A stretch of 64,000 nt of DNA, taken from Mucilaginibacter pallidiroseus. Its GTDB lineage: Bacteria; Bacteroidota; Bacteroidia; Sphingobacteriales; Sphingobacteriaceae. Below, piece by piece: positions 55,192 to 64,000 of the stretch; position 1 is the stretch's first letter, and each line of letters starts with the position of its first letter. The translations under genes were made by a program, and so were the position numbers. Location: assembly GCF_007846085.1 (NCBI RefSeq), contig NZ_VOEJ01000004.1, forward strand, positions 124,001-188,000, given 5' to 3'. A model generated the notes under the pieces. That model was not told where the DNA came from. It worked only from the letters and a program-made list of their open reading frames with translations, and searched no databases.

Positions 55192-56433
55192 ATGCTATAT
55201 TACCTATTCAGCTATTTAAATAAAAACTATACCATACCGGGTTTGGGGGTGTTCCAGTACCTTACATTCCGCATGGCTATGGCTGTAATTGTATCGTTGC
55301 TGGTAACTACGGTATTTGGCCGCCGCATGATTGATTATTTGCGCTTTAAGCAGGTAGGCGAAACAGTGCGTAATCTTGGGCTGGAAGGGCAAATGCAAAA
55401 ATCAGGTACGCCAACAATGGGTGGTATCATCATCCTGGCGGGCATATTGGTGCCAACGCTATTATTTGCAAGGCTCGATAATATCTACATCATTATGATG
55501 CTGGTAACTACCATATGGCTTGGTGGTATTGGCTTTTTAGATGATTACATTAAAGTATTTAAAAAGAACAAAGAAGGCCTTGCAGGAAGATTTAAGATAA
55601 CTGGTCAGGTAGGTTTGGCACTTTTTATCGGCTGGACAATGTACTTCAACACCAGCATTACCATGCGCCAGGAAGTAAAACTGCCTGTTAAGTATGATGT
55701 GCCGGTAGATTTCCATATGCGTGGCGACAAGCCTGTTTATACGCAGGATATCCGTAGTACTAAAACTACCATGCCATTTTATAAAAACAATGAGTTTGAT
55801 TACGGCAAGGTATTAAAGTTCATAGGCCCGGGTTATGAGCATTACTCGCTGCTGGTATTCATGTTTTTTGTGATCATCATCATCACGTTCATATCCAACG
55901 GTGCAAACCTTACAGATGGTATTGATGGCTTGGCAACAGGCACATCGGGTATTATCGGCTTAACGTTGGCAATACTTGCATATGTATCGGGTAACACGCT
56001 GATGGCCGATTATCTGAACATTATGTATATCCCTAACACAGGTGAGCTGGTGATTTTCGCGGGTGCATTTGTAGGGGCGTGTGTAGGCTTTTTGTGGTAC
56101 AACTCCTACCCGGCGCAGGTTTTTATGGGCGATACGGGCAGTTTAGCAATTGGCGGTATCATAGCCGTGTTTGCTATTGTAATACGTAAAGAGCTATTGA
56201 TACCTGTACTGTGCGGCATTTTTGTGGTCGAAAATATGTCGGTCATTCTGCAGGTGGGTTGGTTTAAGTTTACCAAGAAGAGGTTTGGCGAAGGACGCAG
56301 GGTTTTCCTGATGGCGCCGCTGCACCATCACTATCAAAAGAAGGGTTTCCACGAATCAAAGATCGTTACCCGGTTTTGGATCATTTGCATTTTCCTGGCC
56401 ATCATAACGGTGATAACGTTGAAGCTAAGATAG
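55192..56433 (+). CDS. mraY: Phospho-MurNAc-pentapeptide-transferase
   Basis: 413 residues, ten expected membrane helices, making lipid I on undecaprenyl phosphate. Signature sites are GTPTMGG near residue 70, [11 protein letters not shown] near 240, and [10 protein letters not shown] followed by LHHHYQKKG near 380. Compared with E. coli MraY (360 residues) there is an extra stretch of about 50 residues, roughly 150-205, that contains [18 protein letters not shown] and lies between helices. The start follows murE by 21 bp. Confidence 0.96.
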   Translation: MLYYLFSYLNKNYTIPGLGVFQYLTFRMAMAVIVSLLVTTVFGRRMIDYLRFKQVGETVRNLGLEGQMQKSGTPTMGGIIILAGILVPTLLFARLDNIYIIMMLVTTIWLGGIGFLDDYIKVFKKNKEGLAGRFKITGQVGLALFIGWTMYFNTSITMRQEVKLPVKYDVPVDFHMRGDKPVYTQDIRSTKTTMPFYKNNEFDYGKVLKFIGPGYEHYSLLVFMFFVIIIITFISNGANLTDGIDGLATGTSGIIGLTLAILAYVSGNTLMADYLNIMYIPNTGELVIFAGAFVGACVGFLWYNSYPAQVFMGDTGSLAIGGIIAVFAIVIRKELLIPVLCGIFVVENMSVILQVGWFKFTKKRFGEGRRVFLMAPLHHHYQKKGFHESKIVTRFWIICIFLAIITVITLKLR

Positions 56434-56448
56434 GAGCTTAATTAAAGT

Positions 56449-56566
56449 CCCTAACCCCTGAAGGGGGAAGTGGAGAATAATAAAAGAATAAATACAATAA
56501 AAGATAATGAATACAGCTAAAACAACAGACACTCAAAAGTTCCCCCTTCAGGGGGCGGACGGGGCT
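56449..56566. repeat. CCCTAACCCC/GGGGGAA-family inverted pair spanning the murD start
   Basis: CCCCTGAAGGGGGAA (56455-56469) in the gap and its exact reverse complement TTCCCCCTTCAGGGG (56540-56554) inside murD form 15-bp arms. The 70-nt loop contains the murD ATG at 56507. The inner copy continues GGCGGACGGGGC, matching the longer repeat form seen at 22207-22231. Confidence 0.75.
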
Positions 56567-57898
56567 GCGCGTTTAGTTGTGTTAGGCGGAGGTGAAAGTG
56601 GTGTGGGTGCTGCATACCTTGCTAGACAGCAAGGCTATGATGTTTTCTTATCGGACTTTGGGCAGTTAGCTGATAAGTACAAAAACCAATTGGTAGAGTG
56701 GAATATCAGGTTTGAAGAAGGTGGCCATACCGAAGCGGAGATTTTAAACGCAGCAGAGGTAGTGAAAAGCCCCGGTATTCCTGATAAGGCGCCAATTATT
56801 CAAAAGCTGATAGCGCAAGGCACAGCAGTAATATCCGAGATTGAATTTGCAGGCAGATACACCAATGCCAAAATGATATGCATCACAGGCTCAAATGGTA
56901 AAACAACAACCAGCAGCCTAACTTATCATATCCTGAAAAATGCAGGCTTAAACGTAGGCCTTGCCGGTAACATTGGTAAAAGCTTTGCCTACCAGGTAGC
57001 AACCGAAAAGTTTGAATATTACGTGCTTGAGATAAGCAGCTTTATGCTGGACAATATGTATCAGTTTAGGGCAGATATATCGGTATTGCTGAATATTACG
57101 GCTGATCATTTAGACAGGTATGACTATAAACTGGAAAACTACGCAGCATCAAAAATGCGCATAACGCAAAACCAAACTGCGACCGACCATTTTATTTTTT
57201 GCGCAGATGATGCGGAAACAATAAAGGCCATGCAAGGCCAAAACATAGCGGCACAACAGCTGCCGTGTTCAATTGAAAAGATGATTGACCAGGGTGCATA
57301 CCTTGATCATGACAACCTAATTATAAACGTACATCAACAACATTTTCAAATGTCAATTAACGAACTGGCCCTGCAAGGCAAGCACAACATCTACAACTCT
57401 ATGGCATCAGGTATTGTTGCCAAGGTGCTTGAACTGCGCAACGAAACGATGAGAGAGAGCATGGGTAACTTTCGCAATATTGAGCACAGGCTTGAATTTG
57501 TTGCTAAAATATCCGGCATCAGCTTCATCAACGACTCTAAAGCTACCAACGTAAACTCTACCTGGTATGCGCTCGAAAGCATGACATCTGATGTTGTGCT
57601 GATACTTGGTGGCGTTGATAAGGGAAATGATTACAGCATGCTGCGCTCTTTGGTAAAGCAAAAAGTGAAAGCGATTGTGTGCCTTGGTAAAGATAACAAG
57701 CGTATTCACGACGCTTTTGAAGATGATGTGGAGATTATTGTAAATACTGCATCAGCGTCAGAAGCTGCACAGGTGGCATATCACTTAGCCGAAAAGGGCG
57801 ATACGGTGTTGTTGTCGCCGGCGTGTGCCAGCTTCGATCTGTTTAAAAATTACGAAGACAGGGGCCAGCAATTTAAAGATGCTGTAAAAGAATTATAA
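56507..57898 (+). CDS. murD: UDP-N-acetylmuramoylalanine--D-glutamate ligase
   Basis: 463 residues. The conserved core starts RLVVLGGGESGVGAAYLA at about residue 22 and the ATP site is ITGSNGKTTTSSLTYH (about 125-140). The C-terminal domain contains FINDSKATNVNSTWYALES, the MurD signature, and ILGGVDKGNDY. The enzyme adds D-glutamate. The first 21 residues, including TQKFPLQGADGAA, are not MurD-like and are encoded by a repeat copy; FtsW has an analogous leader. No better start codon exists near the core. Confidence 0.95.
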   Translation: MNTAKTTDTQKFPLQGADGAARLVVLGGGESGVGAAYLARQQGYDVFLSDFGQLADKYKNQLVEWNIRFEEGGHTEAEILNAAEVVKSPGIPDKAPIIQKLIAQGTAVISEIEFAGRYTNAKMICITGSNGKTTTSSLTYHILKNAGLNVGLAGNIGKSFAYQVATEKFEYYVLEISSFMLDNMYQFRADISVLLNITADHLDRYDYKLENYAASKMRITQNQTATDHFIFCADDAETIKAMQGQNIAAQQLPCSIEKMIDQGAYLDHDNLIINVHQQHFQMSINELALQGKHNIYNSMASGIVAKVLELRNETMRESMGNFRNIEHRLEFVAKISGISFINDSKATNVNSTWYALESMTSDVVLILGGVDKGNDYSMLRSLVKQKVKAIVCLGKDNKRIHDAFEDDVEIIVNTASASEAAQVAYHLAEKGDTVLLSPACASFDLFKNYEDRGQQFKDAVKEL

Positions 57899-57901
57899 CC
57901 A

Positions 57902-58042
57902 AGTTCCCAATCCCGTAAAGGGAGACAGGAAACAATTGAGTAAGAAAACAATAATACAATTGATAAAATATTTATAAAGTAGAAAATGGAAATGCAGGCA
58001 AATGAAAGTGCTACACAAAAGCTTCCTCTTCAGGGAGCCTTG
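57902..58042. repeat. Diverged CCCTAACCCC-family pair at the ftsW start
   Basis: AGTTCCCAATCCCGTAAAGG (57902) in the gap resembles the copy at 56447, and AAGCTTCCTCTTCAGGGAGC (from 58018) inside ftsW matches the murD-internal copy with several changes. The two arms still pair weakly. Confidence 0.6.
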
Positions 58043-59191
58043 GGCCGTCTGCTCGGCAATTTGAAAGGCGACCGTTGGATCTGGCTTATCGTTATATTGC
58101 TATCTGTTTTGTCGTTATTAGCCGTTTACAGCTCAACAGGTACGCTTGCCTACAAGCAAGGCAAAGCCAATGAAAGCTATTTGGTAAAGCACATGGCGAT
58201 GATTTTGGGCGGTATTGCGCTGATGTATATTTCGCACAAGCTCGATTACCGTTATTATGCCGGTATCAGTAAAATATTAATGGTGGTTACTATCCCGCTG
58301 TTGCTTTATACGCTCATATTTGGTAACCACGTAAACGATGCCAGCCGCTGGATAGCTATACCGGGTACAGGTTTAACCTTCCAGACATCGGATTTGGCTA
58401 AGCTTGCTTTGATAACCTATCTGGCACGAACATTATCGCGCAAACAAGAAAACATAAAGGATGTTAAGCAGTCATTCATTCCAATTATGGGTTCGGTGTG
58501 CGTGGTGTTTATACTTATTGCGTTAGCAAACCTTTCAACAGCGCTGATGCTGTTTGGCGTAAGCATTTTGTTGTTAATTATCGGTCGTATCAGCATCAAA
58601 CAAATTGCTGTGGTATGTGCCGCCGGTATGATCTTGCTTTCGGGTGTTATCTTCCTTGGTCCGCGCCGTAAAACATACGTATCGCGTATCCACACATTTA
58701 TGCACCCCGAACTGGCCAACAAGGATAAATCTTTCCAGTCCGACCATTCAAAAATTGCCATAGCAACAGGTGGCGTATTTGGAAAAGGCCCCGGCAACAG
58801 CACGGAGCGTAATTATTTACCACACCCATATTCGGATTTTATTTACGCAACTATTATTGAAGAATATGGTTTAGTAGGTGGCTTTGCATTAGTGGGCGTC
58901 TACCTGTTTTTACTTTACCGATGTATTAAAATTGTAACCAAGGCACCAAAAGCTTTCGGCGCGCTGCTGGCGGCCGGCTTAAGCTTCAGCCTAACTATAC
59001 AGGCGTTTGCAAATATGGCTGTAGCAGTTGGTTTGGGCCCGGTAACGGGTGTGCCTTTGCCATTGGTAAGTATGGGTGGTACATCAATATTATTTACAAG
59101 TGTGGCCTTCGGTATCATACTATCTGTAAGTCGCGATATAGATGAACCAAGGAAGGTAGTAGTTGGCGAAATAAGAACAGTATCACAATAA
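57986..59191 (+). CDS. ftsW: Septal peptidoglycan polymerase FtsW (SEDS family)
   Basis: A 401-residue SEDS glycosyltransferase with about ten helices that polymerises lipid II at the septum with the FtsI-type PBP. Conserved SEDS sites include the region ASRWIAIPGTGLTFQTSDLAKLA (residues near 115-137) and the C-terminal PVTGVPLPLVSMGGTSILFT. The membrane core begins at about residue 31 (DRWIWLIVILLSVLSL). The cytosolic leader has TQKLPLQGALGR, which parallels the repeat-derived leader of MurD. Confidence 0.96.
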   Translation: MEMQANESATQKLPLQGALGRLLGNLKGDRWIWLIVILLSVLSLLAVYSSTGTLAYKQGKANESYLVKHMAMILGGIALMYISHKLDYRYYAGISKILMVVTIPLLLYTLIFGNHVNDASRWIAIPGTGLTFQTSDLAKLALITYLARTLSRKQENIKDVKQSFIPIMGSVCVVFILIALANLSTALMLFGVSILLLIIGRISIKQIAVVCAAGMILLSGVIFLGPRRKTYVSRIHTFMHPELANKDKSFQSDHSKIAIATGGVFGKGPGNSTERNYLPHPYSDFIYATIIEEYGLVGGFALVGVYLFLLYRCIKIVTKAPKAFGALLAAGLSFSLTIQAFANMAVAVGLGPVTGVPLPLVSMGGTSILFTSVAFGIILSVSRDIDEPRKVVVGEIRTVSQ

Positions 59192-59238
59192 CAGAAGCGA
59201 GAGTCAAGAAACAAGAGTCAAGACAGAAGTAATAAGTA

Positions 59239-60357
59239 ATGGAATCGGTTAACAGAGGAAAAAGAATCATTATAAGCGGAGGCGGTACAGGCGGGCACAT
59301 ATTCCCGGCTATTGCTATTGCCAATGCTTTAAAAAAGCTTGATCCGGCTACCGAGATATTGTTTGTGGGTGCAAGCGGCCGTATGGAAATGGAAAAAGTG
59401 CCTGCGGCAGGTTATAAAATTATAGGGCTGGAAATACAAGGCATTCAACGCAATTCCATTTGGAAGAACATCATGTTTCCAATAAAGTTGCTTAAGAGCG
59501 TTCGCCGTGCACTGCAAATCATTAAGGAGTTTAAGCCCGATGCTGCTGTTGGTGTGGGTGGCTATGCTTCGGGCCCGTTGTTATATGCAGCATCTTTAAA
59601 GGGTATACCAACGCTTATACAGGAGCAAAATTCCTATGCGGGTGTAACCAATAAATGGTTGGGTAAAAAGGCCGATAAAATCTGCGTTGCTTTTGACGGG
59701 ATGGAGAAATTTTTCCCGTTCGACAGGATCATCAAAACAGGTAATCCAATTAGGCGCGAGTCGGTAAATATTGCTGGTAAGCACATGCAGGCGCTTGAGC
59801 TGTTCAAGCTTTCAACCTTTAAGAAAACGATATTAATAACCGGTGGCAGCCTGGGTGCGCGCACATTAAACAACAGCATACTGGCAAGCCTTGATAAGAT
59901 CATAGCTGCCGATGTGCAGGTAATATGGCAAACAGGAAAGTTTTATTACAAAAGCATAAAGGAACAACTGGGTGATAATTTACACCCTAACATTTGTGTA
60001 GTTGAATTTTTAAGCCGCATGGACCTTGCTTACGCTGCCGCAGATCTCATTATATCAAGGGCAGGGGCTGGCACCATTGCCGAGCTTTGCGTAATAAAGA
60101 AGCCGGTAATATTGGTGCCATCACCAAACGTGGCCGAAGATCACCAAACCAAAAATGCATTGGCTTTAATTGAAGAAGCCGCTGCCATATTTGTAGCGGA
60201 CAGGGATGCAGAGGCTAAGCTGGTTGACAAAGCGCTTGAACTTTTAAATGATAACGATTTGCAAAAAAAATTAGGCAATAATATTGGTAAGCTGGCCCTG
60301 CCGGATGCTGATGAAGTTATTGCAAAAGAGGTTATCCAAATAACAATCAACAATTGA
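59239..60357 (+). CDS. murG: UDP-GlcNAc--lipid I GlcNAc transferase
   Basis: A 372-residue GT28 enzyme forming lipid II. The N-terminal GGGTGGHIFPAIAIA (about residues 14-28) and the second lipid/UDP loop VGVGGYASGPLL are present. The C-domain has LITGGSLGARTLN and the nucleotide-sugar site SRAGAGTIAELC. It is membrane associated and follows ftsW by 47 bp. A terminator follows it. Confidence 0.97.
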   Translation: MESVNRGKRIIISGGGTGGHIFPAIAIANALKKLDPATEILFVGASGRMEMEKVPAAGYKIIGLEIQGIQRNSIWKNIMFPIKLLKSVRRALQIIKEFKPDAAVGVGGYASGPLLYAASLKGIPTLIQEQNSYAGVTNKWLGKKADKICVAFDGMEKFFPFDRIIKTGNPIRRESVNIAGKHMQALELFKLSTFKKTILITGGSLGARTLNNSILASLDKIIAADVQVIWQTGKFYYKSIKEQLGDNLHPNICVVEFLSRMDLAYAAADLIISRAGAGTIAELCVIKKPVILVPSPNVAEDHQTKNALALIEEAAAIFVADRDAEAKLVDKALELLNDNDLQKKLGNNIGKLALPDADEVIAKEVIQITINN

Positions 60358-60360
60358 ATA

Positions 60361-60398
60361 GGCTAATCCCTTGCCTGTTGGCGGGGATAGCCTTTTTT
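60361..60398 (+). terminator. Terminator between murG and murC
   Basis: GGCTAATCCC and GGGGATAGCC form an almost perfect stem, followed directly by TTTTTT. It implies that murC-ftsQ-ftsA has its own promoter in the 148-bp gap, or depends on readthrough. Confidence 0.85.
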
Positions 60399-60505
60399 AA
60401 ACGTTAGTTATTGGTAATGAAAGATAGAATAAAATAAAGAAAGTTGAATAAGGTAAGAGCAGTAGTAACTACTCACTGATAAACCCAATCAACCATTCAC
60501 TAAAT

Positions 60506-61858
60506 ATGGAACTAAACAACATACAACGAGTTTACCTGGTGGGTGTAGGCGGCATAGGCATGAGCGGCCTGGCGCGCTATTTCCACCATTTGGGTTGCGT
60601 TGTATGCGGGTACGATAAAACGCAAACACCTTTAACAATGGATCTGCAAAATGAAGGGATTTGCATTATTTACGAAGATCGTGCGGGATTTATTCCCATG
60701 AGTTTTCAGGAGCCGGATGCAGGTACGCTGGTTATTTATACGCCTGCTGTTCCTAAAGATTCGCAGATCCTGAATTATTTCAAGAATAAAGGTTTTGAAC
60801 TTAATAAGCGTTCGCAGGTTTTAGGGCTGATCAGCCGCGGGATGTTTACTATTGCTGTTGCAGGTACGCACGGCAAAACAACTACATCTGGCATGATTGC
60901 GCACATCCTGAAGGATTCGGGTAAAGATTGCTCGGCCTTTTTGGGTGGCATCAGCTCAAACTACAACACCAATGTGCTCTACGGTAAAAATAATATTGTG
61001 GTAGTTGAAGCCGATGAATACGACAGGTCGTTTTTAACACTGCATCCGGATGTTGCGATTATTACATCAATGGATGCTGATCATCTGGATATATATGGCG
61101 ATCATTCAACACTCGAGGAGTCGTTTAAGCTTTTTGCGTCGCAAATAAAACCAGGTGGTGTACTTATTTTCCGTGAAGGACTGCCCTTGCAAGGATTTAC
61201 CTACGCCATGAATGATGAGGCACAGGCAACAGCCAAAAATGTGCGCATTGAAGATGGCAGCTTTTATTTCGATTATAACGACGGTAAAATAAGCATCGCT
61301 AACATCAGGATGGGTATTGCCGGTTTACATAATATCGAAAATGCCACCGCGGCAATTACAGCTTCTTTGCATGTCGAGGTATCTGCCGAGGCCATCCGCG
61401 AGGCGCTTGGCTCATTCAAGGGTATCAAGCGCAGGTTCGAATACATCGTTCGCGATAGCGAGCACGTTTATATTGATGATTATGCGCATCACCCCGAAGA
61501 ATTACGGGCTGCAATTACATCGGTAAAAACGTTGTTTCCTGATAAAAAGTTGACTGTTGTTTTTCAGCCGCATTTGTTTACCCGCACGCGCGATTTTGCC
61601 GACGGTTTTGCGGAAGTGTTAGATATGGCAGATGAACTGCTGATGCTTGATATTTATCCGGCTCGCGAGTTGCCTTTACCGGGGGTAACGAGTGATACCA
61701 TCTTAAGTAAAATGAAGCTGGCAGGCAAACGCCTGTTAAGCAAAGAGCAGGTTGTTGAAACGGTAAAACAAGAGAAGCCCGAACTGTTGCTAACAGTAGG
61801 TGCCGGAGATATTGACCAATTGGTTACACCATTAAAAATGGCTTTGGAGCATGTTTAA
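60506..61858 (+). CDS. murC: UDP-N-acetylmuramate--L-alanine ligase
   Basis: A 450-residue Mur ligase adding the first amino acid. The N-terminal domain begins RVYLVGVGGIGMSGLARYF, the ATP loop is VAGTHGKTTTSGMIAH (from about 118), and the central region has VVEADEYDRSFLTLHPDVA. The C-domain contains IDDYAHHPEELRAAI and VVFQPHLFTRTRDF. It overlaps ftsQ by 8 nt. Confidence 0.97.
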   Translation: MELNNIQRVYLVGVGGIGMSGLARYFHHLGCVVCGYDKTQTPLTMDLQNEGICIIYEDRAGFIPMSFQEPDAGTLVIYTPAVPKDSQILNYFKNKGFELNKRSQVLGLISRGMFTIAVAGTHGKTTTSGMIAHILKDSGKDCSAFLGGISSNYNTNVLYGKNNIVVVEADEYDRSFLTLHPDVAIITSMDADHLDIYGDHSTLEESFKLFASQIKPGGVLIFREGLPLQGFTYAMNDEAQATAKNVRIEDGSFYFDYNDGKISIANIRMGIAGLHNIENATAAITASLHVEVSAEAIREALGSFKGIKRRFEYIVRDSEHVYIDDYAHHPEELRAAITSVKTLFPDKKLTVVFQPHLFTRTRDFADGFAEVLDMADELLMLDIYPARELPLPGVTSDTILSKMKLAGKRLLSKEQVVETVKQEKPELLLTVGAGDIDQLVTPLKMALEHV

Positions 61859-62879
61859 GAAACGTATCTGGAAACCTGTTTTAGTTGGGCTGGGCTGGAC
61901 ATTGAGCCTTGCCGGTGTAATTGTGCTGATGAGTTTTATCGAGATCAAGAAATCTGAAACTGTCTGCAAGGCTATAAAAGTGTTTATACCGGGTAACCAG
62001 TATTTTATAGACAGGCAGGAAGTGGATAAGATTTTAGAGATGACGAGCCACACGTTGGTAGGCCGCCGTATCGAAAATATAGATATACACGATCTTGAAA
62101 AGAGGCTTAAGGCCAACCCTTTTATAGAGTTTGCCAAGGTATATGTAGATATGGATGGTGTAATTGAAGTTGAAGTAAGCCAGCGCCATCCAATACTACG
62201 GGTAATAAACCGCTACGATCAGGATTATTACATTGACGAGCATGGTTTAAAAATGCCGCTTTCGCAAAACTTTACGGCAAGGGTATTGGTTGCTACAGGG
62301 TTTATTGATGAGTTGTTTGCCAACAAGGTAGATACACTGCATACCACGCTGGCAAGAGATATATTCCGCACGGCCGATTTCATCCGCAAGGATTCACTTT
62401 GGGATGCGCAGATCGAGCAGATATTTATAAACCAGGATAAGGAAATTGAACTGATACCACGCGTAGGCAACCAGCGCATATTGTTGGGTAATGCCGACTC
62501 GCTGGGTTTGAAATTTAATAACCTGAAGGCTTTTTATAAAGAGGCTATTCCAACGGTTGGCTGGGATGCTTACAAGGTAATTAACATCAAGTACGCTAAT
62601 CAGGTGGTGGGTGTAAAAAACATGACCTATATGGACTCATTAGCTGCAGTTGCCAAAGCCAAAGCACGGTCGGCCGATTCGGCGACGCTGGCAAAAGCGC
62701 TTAACCAGCCAAAGCAAGATTCGGCAGTAACAGATATTATATCTGCAGAAGTAAAAAGGGTGGTGAAGCAGCAGGCTCAACCGCAAAAAAAGGAAGCCGA
62801 TAAGCCGGCAAAAGTTAATGCATCTGTTGGTAAGGCCGACAATGACAAAACAAAAGCATCAGTTAAGAAAAACCGATAA
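61851..62879 (+). CDS. ftsQ: Cell division protein FtsQ
   Basis: 342 residues: a short basic cytoplasmic tail, a membrane helix (about 9-28), a POTRA-like region (VDKILEMTSHTLVGRRIEN through LEKRLKANPFIEFAKVYVDM) and the FtsQ beta domain with LPLSQNF-like and RILLGNADSLGLKFNNLKAF segments. The C-terminal 80 residues are lysine- and alanine-rich and look disordered, longer than in E. coli FtsQ. The protein connects FtsL/FtsB and FtsW/FtsI at the septum. Confidence 0.92.
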   Translation: MFKKRIWKPVLVGLGWTLSLAGVIVLMSFIEIKKSETVCKAIKVFIPGNQYFIDRQEVDKILEMTSHTLVGRRIENIDIHDLEKRLKANPFIEFAKVYVDMDGVIEVEVSQRHPILRVINRYDQDYYIDEHGLKMPLSQNFTARVLVATGFIDELFANKVDTLHTTLARDIFRTADFIRKDSLWDAQIEQIFINQDKEIELIPRVGNQRILLGNADSLGLKFNNLKAFYKEAIPTVGWDAYKVINIKYANQVVGVKNMTYMDSLAAVAKAKARSADSATLAKALNQPKQDSAVTDIISAEVKRVVKQQAQPQKKEADKPAKVNASVGKADNDKTKASVKKNR

Positions 62880-62908
62880 CGAGAAGACATCTATTAAATA
62901 GTAATTAT

Positions 62909-64000
62909 ATGGACAAGGGTTCAGCACAGGAAAAAAGTTCGCCAATTGTAGTAGGTCTTGATATAGGCACTACCAAGATCTGCGCTATTGTGGGCCGCAG
63001 AAGCAAGAACGGAAAGATAGAGGTTTTGGGTATAGGCAAGGCCGAGTCGGCCGGTGTTACGCGTGGTATGGTTTCAAATATCGATAAAACCGTACAAGGT
63101 ATTACCCAGGCTGTAGATGTAGCGGGTACACAATCAAATGTAGAGATTAGGATAGTTAACGTTGGCATAGCTGGCCAGCATATAAAAAGCTTGCAGCACC
63201 GCGGGCTTATAACCCGCAAGGATTTGAGCAGCGAAATTAGCCGCCGCGATATCGATAAGCTGGTTGAAGATATGTACAACCTGGTAATGCCTCCGGGCGA
63301 GGAAATTATCCATGTGCTGCCGCAGGAATTTACTGTTGATAATGAGCCGGGCGTAAAAGACCCGATTGGTATGGCCGGCGTGCGTTTGGAAGCCAACTTC
63401 CACATCATATCGGGCCAGGTTACAGCAATAAAAAATATTGTTAAATGCGTTACCAAAGCCAACCTGGAAAGCCAGGAACTTATACTGGAGCCATTAGCAT
63501 CATCTGAGTCGGTATTAAGCGATGAAGAAAAAGAAGCCGGTGTAGTATTGGTTGATATAGGTGGCGGTACTACAGATGTGGCAATTTTCCACGAGGGTAT
63601 TATTCGCCACACCGCCGTGATACCGTTTGGCGGTAACAGTGTTACTGAGGATATTCGCGAGGGATGCTCTGTTATGCGTAACATAGCCGAGCAGTTAAAG
63701 GTAAGATTCGGATCGGCCCTTGCCGAAGAAAATAAAGAGAACGAAATTGTTTGTGTACCGGGTTTACGCGGTCGCGAACCAAAGGAGATCTCTGTTAAAA
63801 ACCTGGCGTTTGTTATCCAGGCCCGTATGGAAGAAATTGTAGAGCATGTGTACTACGAGATCAAATCATCAGGCTACGAGAAAAAACTGATTGCCGGCAT
63901 AGTGGTAACAGGTGGCGGTGCGCAGTTAAAACACCTGCCGCAGCTTATTGAGTATGTAACCGGCCTTGATTGCCGCGTAGGTTACCCTAACGAGCACCTT
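62909..64000 (+). CDS. ftsA: Cell division protein FtsA, partial (C-terminus beyond window)
   Basis: 364 residues are visible from the ATG at 62909 to the right edge. It is an actin-fold ATPase that tethers FtsZ to the membrane. Phosphate 1 is GLDIGTTKICAIVG (about residues 15-28), phosphate 2 is VLVDIGGGTTDVAIF (near 213-227) and the adenosine motif is IVVTGGGAQLKHLPQL near the end. The 1C subdomain characteristic of FtsA includes HVLPQEFTVDNEPGVKDPIG. The membrane-targeting C-terminal helix is outside. ftsZ would be expected next. Confidence 0.96.
   Translation, partial: MDKGSAQEKSSPIVVGLDIGTTKICAIVGRRSKNGKIEVLGIGKAESAGVTRGMVSNIDKTVQGITQAVDVAGTQSNVEIRIVNVGIAGQHIKSLQHRGLITRKDLSSEISRRDIDKLVEDMYNLVMPPGEEIIHVLPQEFTVDNEPGVKDPIGMAGVRLEANFHIISGQVTAIKNIVKCVTKANLESQELILEPLASSESVLSDEEKEAGVVLVDIGGGTTDVAIFHEGIIRHTAVIPFGGNSVTEDIREGCSVMRNIAEQLKVRFGSALAEENKENEIVCVPGLRGREPKEISVKNLAFVIQARMEEIVEHVYYEIKSSGYEKKLIAGIVVTGGGAQLKHLPQLIEYVTGLDCRVGYPNEHL

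Noticed and set aside
62905..63684. Minus-strand ORF of 259 codons opposite ftsA
   Set aside because: Shadow of ftsA, whose ATPase motifs are intact; the antisense product is serine- and isoleucine-rich low-complexity sequence.

Overview
The window is chromosomal DNA from a member of the Bacteroidota, most likely family Sphingobacteriaceae and possibly Mucilaginibacter or a close relative. The genus is an inference from gene content and repeat style; there is no rRNA gene to confirm it. Supporting signs are promoters of the TTTG-N19-TAnnTTTG type, few Shine-Dalgarno sequences, a split ATP synthase locus (atpD-atpC alone), a CrtZ/CrtYcd/CrtB/CrtI carotenoid set, a dcw cluster without murF or ddl, and intergenic gaps crowded with imperfect palindromes.

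Layout. 1-7.7 kb: an edge-truncated multi-PAS sensor kinase, thioredoxin, a DUF2807 exported protein, an M1 metallopeptidase, a secreted CocE/NonD hydrolase and a small membrane protein. 8-10 kb: dihydrolipoyl dehydrogenase and beta-carotene hydroxylase, followed by a tandemly expanded non-coding repeat element. 10.2-13.7 kb: a sugar MFS transporter, MurB and an ECF-type sigma factor. 13.7-17.6 kb: a divergent carotenoid locus (crtB, an exported unknown protein, lycopene cyclase and a cytochrome b5-like protein on minus; crtI on plus). 17.7-31.2 kb: one large minus-strand branched-chain amino acid operon in the order ilvD-ilvB-ilvN-ilvC-leuC-[cassette]-leuD-MT-leuB-MT-leuA-ilvA, with two SAM methyltransferases embedded. 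31.6-37.1 kb: a secreted protein, atpC/atpD and an FtsX-type ABC permease. 37.4-42.1 kb: tRNA-Arg(ACG), adk, obgE, gap, a GNAT acetyltransferase and pgk. 42.1-49.7 kb: a palindrome-rich gap, a second CocE hydrolase, several small exported proteins (one frameshifted), a GH32 fructan hydrolase and purU. 49.8-64 kb: the dcw cluster mraZ-rsmH-ftsL-ftsI-murE-mraY-murD-ftsW-murG-murC-ftsQ-ftsA (ftsA cut by the window edge).

Most genes are ordinary housekeeping. The unusual content is in the repeats. One family with ends GTCTGAACTCGAATTT occurs as single ends, as an expanded non-coding inverted element, and as a 494-bp cassette that fills the leuC-leuD gap and carries a decayed GxxExxY (PD-(D/E)XK-like) gene. 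A second G/C-rich repeat has been translated into the N-termini of MurD and FtsW and also sits just upstream of leuB. A third, with CATTGCGA ends, recurs in at least six gaps. Other leads are a Tam-like methyltransferase inside the leucine operon, a b5-type haem protein coupled to lycopene cyclase, and a lipoprotein gene broken at an A7 run.
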